A stretch of 5,094 nt of DNA, taken from NCBI GenBank assembly GCA_018400255.1, contig JAGYMO010000029.1:1-5094 (forward strand), in the 5' to 3' direction. The notes below the pieces were generated by a model. It was not told the origin of the DNA. It saw only the letters and a list, made by a program, of their open reading frames with translations, and made no database searches. Of this stretch, positions 1-5,094 are shown one piece after another. The DNA is from Deltaproteobacteria bacterium. Lineage in GTDB: Bacteria > Desulfobacterota > DSM-4660 > Desulfatiglandales > B25-G16. The translations under genes and the position numbers were made by a program. The first letter of the stretch is position 1. Each line of letters starts with the position of its first letter.

Positions 1-9
1 CGCAGAAAG

Positions 10-27
10 CCACGGCTTTAGCCGTGG
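10..27. repeat. Perfect hairpin, 8-bp stem (CCACGGCT/AGCCGTGG)
   Basis: CCACGGCT (10-17) and AGCCGTGG (20-27) are perfect reverse complements around a 2-nt TT apex; with the end A-T pair open this is a 7-bp stem with a TTTA tetraloop. The shape and apex are like the terminal hairpins of IS200/IS605 elements. It has no U-tract on either strand, so it is not a typical intrinsic terminator. Confidence 0.8.
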
Positions 28-67
28 ATGAATGCGCCTATAGTCGGGATGTCGCACCACTAAGCCC

Positions 68-91
68 CGCCGTTCGCGAAGCGAATCGGCG
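68..91. repeat. Hairpin with 10 bp in two helices and one bulge
   Basis: CGCCG (68-72) pairs with CGGCG (87-91), and TTCGC (73-77) pairs with GCGAA (81-85) around a GAA loop. One unpaired T at 86 forms a bulge. It is the central stem of the left-edge cluster. Flanking ACCAC (56-60) and GTGGT (99-103) could close an outer stem around it, giving a branched fold. Confidence 0.75.
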
Positions 92-104
92 AAACCAGGT
101 GGTT

Positions 105-122
105 CCACGGGCTTGCCCGTGG
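105..122. repeat. Perfect hairpin, 8-bp stem (CCACGGGC/GCCCGTGG)
   Basis: CCACGGGC (105-112) and GCCCGTGG (115-122) are perfect complements around a TT apex. It is a near copy of the 10-27 hairpin, sharing the CCACGG/CCGTGG ends, at the opposite side of the cluster. It lies about 50 nt past the dppD stop codon and could protect the 3' end of the operon mRNA or act as a transposon end. No U-run follows it on the minus strand. Confidence 0.8.
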
Positions 123-173
123 GGCTCCACTAGGCCGGCAGGTTGTTATTCTCTATACAAAGTATTGCTTTTA

Positions 174-1142
174 TCATTTTCCTAGCATGTGACATGCTAC
201 CTTCCTCCCAGAGGAGTCAACACTTACAAGAGGGGGTTCTTCTTTTTCACATATTGCGCCCTTTCTGTCGCAACGGGGATGAAAGGCGCAGCCTAAAGGT
301 ATTTCTGTGAGGGTTGGCATAACACCAGGTATCTGATTTAATCTGCTGCCAGGCTGCACGTTTCCAGGCAGGGCCTTTAAAAGTCCCTGCGTATAAGGGT
401 GCAAGGGATTTCTCAAAACAAGATCAGTGGGGCCCGTTTCCACAATCTTTCCCGCATACAAGACGACGATTTTTTCTGTCACCTGTGATACTACACTTAG
501 ATCGTGGGTAATCAAAATGAGGCTCATGCGTTGAGATTCACAGAGAGAAAGGAGCAAATCCATTATCTCGGCCTGAATAGTTACATCAAGTGCAGTTGTT
601 GGTTCATCGGCAATTATCAAAAAGGGGTTCGTAAGCAAGGCAATTGCAATCACAATACGTTGACGCATTCCCCCTGAAAATTCATGGGGGTATTGTTTGA
701 GGCGCTTTTTAGGCGATGGAATTTGCACCTTTTCTAATTTTTCCAGTGCAATCTTCTCCGCCTCTATCCTGCTTAATTGTTTATGGGCAAGAAGCGTTTC
801 AACCATTTGTGTACCAATAGTAAGCACGGGATTAAGGGTCATCATGGGGTCCTGGAATATCATACTGATTTCATTCCCCCTAATGTCACGCAATTCCTCT
901 TCAGAAAGCCTGTTTATATCTCTGCCATTAAAGATAATCTTTCCCTTGGAAATATATCCCGGCTTACTTAATAAATTTATTATGGAAAAACCGGCAACTG
1001 ATTTTCCTGCCCCACTTTCACCTACCAACCCTAATCGTTCGCCTTTATTGAGGGAAAAGCTGATGCCGTTTATTGCTGTTAAATCGCCAAATCTCAATGC
1101 GAATTTAACTTCCAGGTCTTCTACTTTTAGCAGTGCATCCAT
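174..1142 (-). CDS. dppD: Dpp/Opp-type ABC transporter ATP-binding protein (DppD-like)
   Basis: Cytoplasmic ATPase subunit (322 aa) that powers a peptide-class importer (TC 3.A.1.5). All nucleotide-binding motifs are intact: Walker A GESGAGKS (41-48), Q-loop Gln97 in IFQDP, signature SGGMR (156-160), Walker B LIIADE with catalytic Glu180, D-loop ALD (184-186) and switch His213. The C-terminal oligopeptide/dipeptide extension is present, with HPYTQGLL at 248-255 and four cysteines (285, 291, 298, 317) in the GCxFxPRC...C...ACH arrangement of OppD/DppD proteins. The length is normal for DppD. ATG at 1142-1140 is preceded by AGGA with 10-nt spacing (1156-1153). It ends TGA followed directly by TAA. 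It is the last gene of the operon in the window. Members of this family normally pair with a DppF/OppF ATPase, which is absent here. Substrate specificity cannot be read from this subunit. Confidence 0.95.
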   Translation of the reverse strand: MDALLKVEDLEVKFALRFGDLTAINGISFSLNKGERLGLVGESGAGKSVAGFSIINLLSKPGYISKGKIIFNGRDINRLSEEELRDIRGNEISMIFQDPMMTLNPVLTIGTQMVETLLAHKQLSRIEAEKIALEKLEKVQIPSPKKRLKQYPHEFSGGMRQRIVIAIALLTNPFLIIADEPTTALDVTIQAEIMDLLLSLCESQRMSLILITHDLSVVSQVTEKIVVLYAGKIVETGPTDLVLRNPLHPYTQGLLKALPGNVQPGSRLNQIPGVMPTLTEIPLGCAFHPRCDRKGAICEKEEPPLVSVDSSGRKVACHMLGK

Positions 1143-1270
1143 AGTAAGATATTCCTGATTGCTTATTAATTATTCCACCACGAGCATTAAAATAAAGAGC
1201 GATAACAGTATTATGGATAGGAATTGTTTGTGGCATCCGCGAATTATCATTTTTTATAGAGCTTTCAGCC
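1143..1270. other. 128-nt non-coding gap between dppC and dppD
   Basis: The upstream permease genes overlap, but 128 nt separate the dppC stop from the dppD ATG. I see only the dppD Shine-Dalgarno AGGA (1156-1153, minus strand) here. There is no convincing -35/-10 pair and no hairpin plus U-tract. A minus-strand reading frame crosses the gap from the dppC end into dppD, but it lacks a ribosome binding site and recognisable protein features. The gap could be a leader, a decayed sequence or a small repeat; nothing in it decides between these. Confidence 0.5.
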
Positions 1271-2191
1271 CTAGCCCTTATAGAGTTTTGGGTTGAAAAC
1301 ATCCCTGAGCCAGTCCCCCAAAAGGTTTATCACTAATACAAGGAGTACCAGAAGAAATCCTGGGAAAAACGTTATCCACCAGGACCCACTAAAGATATAT
1401 TCAAAGCCTGATCGGATTAAAGACCCGAGAGACGGTTTGGTAACGGGCATGCCTAATCCCAAAAACGAAAGGGCTGCCTCGCTCATAATAGCATTTGCAA
1501 CCTGTATTGTCGAAATTACAAGCACCGAGGTCATTGTATTTGGTAAAATATGCCTTACCATTATAACCTTTCGGCTTAGCCCAATGACACGGGCTGCTTC
1601 AACATATTCTTTATTTTTCTCCCCCATCACAGAGGCCCTTACTGTTCTGGCATACACCGGCCATTCTGCCAGTCCAATAATGATAACCAATAAGGGTACT
1701 GCTAATTTCTCAAAACGCCCTATACCAAAAGCTACCTGGAAGATAGCGCTGATAAAAATGGCAACCATCAAATAAGGGAAGGACAATTGTATATCAGCCA
1801 ATCTCATAAAAAGCGAGTCTATTTTACCGCCCATATATCCGGCTATCAGGCCGAACATAATGCCCAACAGTGCCTGGAGTAAGACCGCTCCACACCCTAT
1901 AATAAGAGAAAGGCGCAACCCATAAATCATGGTACTCAATAGATCTCTGCCTTGTATATCGGTTCCAAGAAAAAAATCCTTAGACCCCTCTTCGAGCCAA
2001 ACCGGCGGTATTTCCGCATTCATAATATCTATGTTTATCGGATCGAATGGGTTGTAGGGTGAAATAATAGGCGCTAAAATTCCTGTTAATACCAAAAGGG
2101 CAAGTATAATGAAGCTGGTAATCGCAATCCGGTCCCTCTTAAAAGTGTACAAAAGATAAGATTCTTTAAATCGTATGAGTGACTGATTCAT
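1271..2191 (-). CDS. dppC: Dpp/Opp-type ABC transporter permease (DppC-like)
   Basis: Inner-membrane permease subunit (306 aa) that forms the translocation channel with the DppB-type partner. The N-terminus (about 1-45) carries the OppC-type cytoplasmic lead, YLLYTFKRDR, followed by a first membrane segment near 22-43. A periplasmic loop leads into the conserved GTDxxGRDxxS...GLRLSLIIG block (76-99). Further hydrophobic segments lie near 96-118, 133-155, 164-181, 220-245 and 272-293, the usual six for this family. The EAA coupling loop, EYVEAARVIGLS (195-206) followed by RHILPN (213-218), should contact the ATPase. Its ATG overlaps the dppB stop (ATGA, 2191-2188) and is preceded by AGGGAGA, so translation is likely coupled to dppB. 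The length and motifs are standard, with no sign of damage. Confidence 0.95.
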   Translation of the reverse strand: MNQSLIRFKESYLLYTFKRDRIAITSFIILALLVLTGILAPIISPYNPFDPINIDIMNAEIPPVWLEEGSKDFFLGTDIQGRDLLSTMIYGLRLSLIIGCGAVLLQALLGIMFGLIAGYMGGKIDSLFMRLADIQLSFPYLMVAIFISAIFQVAFGIGRFEKLAVPLLVIIIGLAEWPVYARTVRASVMGEKNKEYVEAARVIGLSRKVIMVRHILPNTMTSVLVISTIQVANAIMSEAALSFLGLGMPVTKPSLGSLIRSGFEYIFSGSWWITFFPGFLLVLLVLVINLLGDWLRDVFNPKLYKG

Positions 2192-3162
2192 TTTCTCCCT
2201 GTTATCCTCAGAGTAGGATTAACCATGCCGTAAATAATGTCTACAACCGTGTTAACAACAACAAAGATAACTCCAACAACTACGAGATATGCCACAAGTA
2301 AGGAAGTGTCAGACCTCTCAACTGCCTCTAGGAACATAAAACCCATTCCCTGCCACTGAAAAACTGTTTCAGTCAGGATAGTAAAAGCAAACATGATGCC
2401 AATCTGGACTCCAAACACAGTAATTACAGGGAGTAACGTATTTTTGAATGCATGGACAAACCATATGCGTTCCCGGCGAATTCCCTTGGCCCATGCGAAT
2501 TTAATATATTCTGTCTCTAAGATTTCCATCATTTCAGAGCGAATAAGGCGTATGAAAAGGGGCAGCATTATAGAGGCGAGAGCAATGCTTGGCAAGATCA
2601 GGTGCCGTAATCCATCTATGGTGAGCAAGCCACTCTCCCAACCCCATACATTAACGGTGGTTCCCCTGCCATATGATGGCAGCCAATTGAGTTCTACTGA
2701 AAAAAGATAGATAAGGAGTATGGCAGTTAGAAATACAGGTATAGAGACACCCAATGTGCTGACTCCCATAGTTACTTTTGAAAACCAATTTTTTGGCCTT
2801 ATTGCAGTGTATATTCCAATAGGGAGCGATATGAATATAAGGATAAGGGTTGTGACAAAAACAAGCTCGATTGTGGCAGGGGCCTTGGATAGTATTACCT
2901 TGAGCGCGGGCTTTTTGTGAAAGAAGGAAAGACCAAGATCACCTTTGACTGCATTTTTTAAAAAGCGAGCATATTGAAGAAGAAAGGGATCGTTTAAACC
3001 CAGCTTATCTCTCAGCTCTTCCCGCTCGGCAGGTGTAACTCTTTCCCCTACCATATCGCGGACAGGATCACCGATTTTATTTTTGATGATAAAGCCGATT
3101 AGGCTGATTATCAGCATAACAAAAATGGCTTGCGTTATTCTTCGTACAATAAATGCAAACAT
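2188..3162 (-). CDS. dppB: Dpp/Opp-type ABC transporter permease (DppB-like)
   Basis: Inner-membrane permease subunit (324 aa), partner of the DppC-type protein. It starts with the typical FIVRRITQAI lead and a membrane segment at about 9-27. Next come the large periplasmic region with LGLNDPFLLQYARFL (54-68) and GDLGLS (74-79), and hydrophobic segments near 97-120, 130-156, 187-206, 244-265 and 287-312. The EAA coupling loop is EYIKFAWAKGI (218-228) with FKNTLLP (239-245), and the protein ends with the family NPTLR motif (315-319). The start is chosen because the lead peptide matches the family. Oddly, the 18 nt before this ATG contain no clear Shine-Dalgarno sequence, so initiation may be weak. 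An upstream hairpin terminator separates it from the SBP gene. Its stop overlaps the dppC start by 4 nt. Confidence 0.95.
   Translation of the reverse strand: MFAFIVRRITQAIFVMLIISLIGFIIKNKIGDPVRDMVGERVTPAEREELRDKLGLNDPFLLQYARFLKNAVKGDLGLSFFHKKPALKVILSKAPATIELVFVTTLILIFISLPIGIYTAIRPKNWFSKVTMGVSTLGVSIPVFLTAILLIYLFSVELNWLPSYGRGTTVNVWGWESGLLTIDGLRHLILPSIALASIMLPLFIRLIRSEMMEILETEYIKFAWAKGIRRERIWFVHAFKNTLLPVITVFGVQIGIMFAFTILTETVFQWQGMGFMFLEAVERSDTSLLVAYLVVVGVIFVVVNTVVDIIYGMVNPTLRITGRK
2194..2200 (-). promoter_or_regulatory. Ribosome binding site of dppC inside the dppB 3' end
   Basis: AGGGAGA on the minus strand lies 2 nt before the dppC ATG, so GGGAG sits unusually close to the start. It is inside the last codons of dppB. 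Together with the ATGA stop/start overlap, this supports translational coupling of the two permeases, which are needed in equal amounts. Confidence 0.7.
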
Positions 3163-3277
3163 TATAGGTTTAAGTTGGAGGCTAACGTTAGTTTTTAAAA
3201 GCTCAAAAGTCCCACGTTTTTATGTGTTGATCAAAATTTTGTTAGTGAAGTGATTTCTTAAAATCCTCATTAATTAT
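3163..3277. other. dppB leader with two perfect 10-nt palindromes
   Basis: This AT-rich intercistronic sequence has no gene. It contains CTAACGTTAG (3182-3191) and CAAAATTTTG (3232-3241), both perfect 10-nt palindromes about 50 nt apart. They could be protein-binding sites or chance products of AT-rich sequence. A TATAAT hexamer on the minus strand (3278-3273) lies just past the terminator hairpin but has no good -35 partner, so a separate dppB promoter is not supported. Confidence 0.35.
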
Positions 3278-3314
3278 AAAAATTAGGGCAGATGTAGTGT
3301 CGATATCTGCCCTA
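3278..3314 (-). terminator. Intercistronic hairpin terminator/attenuator between the SBP gene and dppB
   Basis: Read on the minus strand, TAGGGCAGAT (3314-3305) pairs perfectly with ATCTGCCCTA (3293-3284): a 10-bp stem with an 11-nt loop. AA and then a run of five U (3282-3278) follow. It starts about 25 nt after the SBP stop codon. This is the form of an intrinsic terminator. Since the permease genes continue downstream in the same direction, partial read-through is the likely arrangement, giving more SBP than membrane subunits as is usual for binding-protein importers. It may also stabilise the 3' end of an SBP-only mRNA. Confidence 0.8.
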
Positions 3315-3339
3315 TATTATGCCGAGTTACCTTAGCGCG

Positions 3340-4893
3340 CTACTTAATAACAAGGTCGCCAAGATAAGGGAAGTTTTGAGTATTTACTATAGGCGCTATA
3401 TGAACATTGTTCTTACCTGCGTAAGAATGATTTTGCCAATGAAAAGGCACAAAGGCTGCTTCATCATAAAGGATCTGCTCTATTTCCTGGAGCATCTTGG
3501 CTCTTTTTTCTAGATCCGTCTCAGACTGGGCGGCAATAGTAAGCTCGTCCACCTTTGGGTTACAATAATTCCCACTGTTATACTGGCCATAACCTGTTTC
3601 TTTGTTGGGGCACATAGTTAAAAATTCACTGAAGTTACCCGAGTCCTCGGTATCTGAATGCCACCCAATCAACTGCATATCAGCTACTTGCGCATCGAAT
3701 TCATCCCAGTATTGGGCTTTGGGCATGGTCTTCAGGTTTACCCTGATGTTAATTTTAGCAAGCATTGAGACAACTGCCTCTGCAATCTTTTCGTCATTTA
3801 CATACCTGTTGTTTGGAGCGATCATTGTACATTCAAAACCTTTTTCAAGGCCAGCTTCCTTCATGAGGCTTTTTGCCTTTTCCAGATCATAACGGGGCAC
3901 AAGGCTCTTTTTATAACCTGTGTAACCTTCAGGTCCCTGTTGAGCTGCAACAGTAGCAGTTCCCTTCATGATTTTATCAACAATACCTTTATTGTTAATG
4001 GCATAGACAATTGCCTGGCGAACCCTTACATTCTTGAACTCAGCGCGACGTTTTTGGTTAAGCTGAACAGTAATAATACGACCTCCAGAGTAAGTTACCA
4101 AATGGACATTCGGGTCACTCTTGATTCTCGGAAAATCCTGTGGAGGAACCGGAGATATAAAATCGACATCACCAGAAAGCAGGGCTGCTACCCGGGTAGC
4201 ATCTTCCTTGATAGGGGTAAGTATAATTTTATCTACATTGCCTGGAGAATCTTTATCCCAGTATTCACTAAATCTTTCAAACACGGTTTTAACGCCTTGT
4301 TCACGATAGGTTACCTTAAATGGGCCTGTTCCTGATTCATTCTTCAGGGCAAATGAGGGGCCGATTTTAACTATAGCATCCTTAGGCTGGCCGTTTTCAT
4401 CCGTGCCTGAATAGAATTTTCTGTCCATAGGGAAGATGTACGTTGCCATATTCAGAAGTAGGGCATAGGGTTTTTTTGTAATAATATCTATAGTGTAGTC
4501 ATCTATGACCTTAACGCCTTCGAAAGGCTCAAAAAGGCCCTTAAAATCAACACTTTTTCTAACACGTTCAAATGTCCACGCGACATCTTCAGCGGTGAAT
4601 TTATTGCCGCTATGAAATTTCACGTCCTTCCGAAGATAAAACCGTATTGCCAGGTCACTAATACGCTCCCATTTTGCGGCTAGTCTGGGTTCAAAGCTAC
4701 CCTCTTGAGTCCATCTAACTAAAGGATCGAAAACCCAGTGTGAAAACTGGAGCATTCCTCCCGAAAGCTGGACATGGGGGTCCATGGATACAGGATCAGC
4801 ATCCAATGCCAATTTTAGTGTTGCTGCGTTTCCCATGGTGCCCAAGGAAAATAATATACACAGTGCAAGAACAAACATAAATAATTTCTTCAT
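3340..4893 (-). CDS. Periplasmic peptide-class substrate-binding protein (SBP family 5)
   Basis: Extracytoplasmic receptor (517 aa) of the DppA/OppA/NikA family (SBP_bac_5) that captures the ligand and delivers it to the permeases. The preferred start is ATG at 4893-4891: it gives MKKLF plus a hydrophobic core and has GGAGGG 7 nt upstream. An ATG five codons earlier (4908) sits on that ribosome binding site. The signal peptide covers about residues 1-24, ending GNAA; Cys12 is not in a proper lipobox, so a soluble protein is expected. Family blocks are VKFHSGNKFTAEDVAWTFER (91-110), GTGPFKVT (188-195), VRQAIVYAIN (291-300) and the LEKAKSLMKEAG helix (337-348). The segment GWHSDTEDSGNF (410-421) matches the region where DppA/OppA use an Asp to hold the peptide amino terminus. 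Cys428 and Cys444 may form a disulfide. A peptide ligand is likely but not proven; this family also binds nickel chelates, heme and sugars. Confidence 0.93.
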   Translation of the reverse strand: MKKLFMFVLALCILFSLGTMGNAATLKLALDADPVSMDPHVQLSGGMLQFSHWVFDPLVRWTQEGSFEPRLAAKWERISDLAIRFYLRKDVKFHSGNKFTAEDVAWTFERVRKSVDFKGLFEPFEGVKVIDDYTIDIITKKPYALLLNMATYIFPMDRKFYSGTDENGQPKDAIVKIGPSFALKNESGTGPFKVTYREQGVKTVFERFSEYWDKDSPGNVDKIILTPIKEDATRVAALLSGDVDFISPVPPQDFPRIKSDPNVHLVTYSGGRIITVQLNQKRRAEFKNVRVRQAIVYAINNKGIVDKIMKGTATVAAQQGPEGYTGYKKSLVPRYDLEKAKSLMKEAGLEKGFECTMIAPNNRYVNDEKIAEAVVSMLAKINIRVNLKTMPKAQYWDEFDAQVADMQLIGWHSDTEDSGNFSEFLTMCPNKETGYGQYNSGNYCNPKVDELTIAAQSETDLEKRAKMLQEIEQILYDEAAFVPFHWQNHSYAGKNNVHIAPIVNTQNFPYLGDLVIK

Positions 4894-4906
4894 TCCCTTA
4901 CCCTCC
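4894..4906 (-). promoter_or_regulatory. Strong ribosome binding site that fixes the SBP start
   Basis: GGAGGG (4906-4901) lies 7 nt before the ATG at 4893, which is near-ideal spacing. The upstream ATG at 4908-4906 shares its G with this motif and has no Shine-Dalgarno of its own (only ACAATACAAA precedes it). The shorter start, giving a MKKLF signal peptide, is therefore preferred. Confidence 0.85.
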
Positions 4907-4977
4907 ATTTTGTATTGTTAGATGTTTAATGATGCTAATTAATTATTCATGATAAAACCCAATGAGCCTGAACTGTT

Positions 4978-5006
4978 TTTATAGCCAAGAAAGAAAATAT
5001 GGTCAA
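4978..5006 (-). promoter_or_regulatory. Sigma-70-type promoter of the SBP-dppBCD operon
   Basis: On the minus strand, TTGACC (5006-5001) and TATAAA (4983-4978) are separated by exactly 17 nt, each matching 5 of 6 consensus bases. Transcription would begin near 4971, leaving a leader of roughly 80 nt before the SBP ATG. It is the only strong promoter-like pair I found for the operon. No clear operator overlaps it. Confidence 0.75.
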
Positions 5007-5047
5007 GAAATAACGTAAATCACCGTATCTTTTTTAATTAACCAAGA

Positions 5048-5094
5048 TTTGATGGTTTCGCAAAAAGTCATTTTACTCGCTCATGATGCCCATT
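5048..5094. repeat. Possible dispersed intergenic repeat, cut by the window edge
   Basis: The minus strand carries ATGAGCGAGTAAAATGACTT and then TTTGCGAAACCATCAAA, about 40 nt upstream of the -35 box. I recall very similar ACTTTTTRCGARRCCATCAA blocks scattered between genes in Desulfobacterota-type genomes, but I cannot check this. No reading frame is evident here. Only one copy is visible in the window, so repeat status is inference. Confidence 0.35.

Larger units (their letters stand above)
1..136. mobile_element. Partial IS200/IS605-like end or derived palindromic repeat (hairpin cluster)
   Basis: About 136 nt of GC-rich sequence contain three strong hairpins (10-27, 68-91, 105-122). There are also longer-range complementarities: ACCAC at 56-60 with GTGGT at 99-103, and AGCCCC at 63-68 with GGGGCT at 121-126. 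A 10-nt direct repeat, CCACTARGCC, occurs at 57-66 and 127-136. The composition is clearly more GC-rich than the adjoining genes. Short perfect hairpins with a CTTTAG-type apex followed by GGATGAATG resemble the subterminal palindromes and TnpB-associated RNA regions of IS200/IS605 elements; that resemblance is from memory, not from a search. No transposase or TnpB coding sequence is visible, so this is either an element edge continuing left of the window or a non-autonomous derivative. A REP-like repeat or a structured RNA is also possible. Confidence 0.5.

Noticed and set aside
105..122. Intrinsic terminator of the operon after dppD
   Set aside because: The stem is strong, but no U-run follows it on the minus strand.
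1..136. CRISPR array
   Set aside because: There are only paired hairpins and one 10-nt direct repeat, with no regular repeat-spacer periodicity.
1105..1302. 65-aa minus-strand reading frame spanning the dppC-dppD gap
   Set aside because: It overlaps the ends of both real genes, has no ribosome binding site and shows no recognisable protein pattern.
3273..3278. Separate dppB promoter with TATAAT as -10 box
   Set aside because: No -35-like hexamer lies at suitable distance, and the hexamer falls in the U-tract region of the terminator.
697..4335. Plus-strand reading frames opposite dppD, dppC, dppB and the SBP gene
   Set aside because: They lie antisense inside well-supported family genes and show no domains or start signals of their own.
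4840..4893. Lipoprotein signal in the SBP (LALC, Cys12)
   Set aside because: The residue before Cys is Leu, not Gly/Ala/Ser, and the Cys is within the hydrophobic core; a GNAA signal peptidase I site follows.
4894..4908. Longer SBP start adding MEGKG
   Set aside because: Those codons coincide with the GGAGGG ribosome binding site, and the added residues are not part of a normal signal peptide.

Overview
The window holds most of one ABC-importer operon of the dipeptide/oligopeptide (Dpp/Opp) class, read entirely from the minus strand. In transcription order (right to left) it contains a solute-binding protein (SBP), a DppB-type permease, a DppC-type permease and a DppD-type ATPase. The coding DNA is moderately AT-rich. 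The SBP has a Sec signal peptide without a lipobox, which points to a soluble periplasmic protein and so a Gram-negative cell plan. A motif at the right edge resembles, from memory only, an intergenic repeat common in Desulfobacterota-type genomes. I cannot name the species.

Right edge to SBP (5094-4894): a possible dispersed repeat lies at 5048-5094. A near-consensus sigma-70 promoter follows (TTGACC, 17-nt spacer, TATAAA, at 5006-4978), then a leader of roughly 80 nt with a strong GGAGGG ribosome binding site. SBP (4893-3340): 517 aa from the preferred start. SBP to dppB gap (3339-3163): a hairpin with a U-tract, probably an attenuating terminator, plus two short perfect palindromes. dppB (3162-2188) and dppC (2191-2188 overlap, ending 1271) are joined by a 4-nt ATGA overlap. 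A 128-nt non-coding gap (1270-1143) precedes dppD (1142-174).

Left edge (173-1): directly after dppD lies a dense cluster of GC-rich hairpins (about 1-136) that looks like the end of an IS200/IS605 (TnpA/TnpB) element or a derived palindromic repeat. The second ATPase (DppF/OppF) that normally follows dppD is not in the window. It may lie beyond the hairpin element, be encoded elsewhere, or be missing.

Together the genes would make a periplasmic receptor that delivers a ligand, probably a peptide, to a DppB-DppC membrane channel. ATP hydrolysis by DppD and a partner ATPase not seen here would drive it. The core operon is a conventional system. The parts worth a second look are the left-edge hairpin cluster, the missing second ATPase and the intercistronic regulatory signals.
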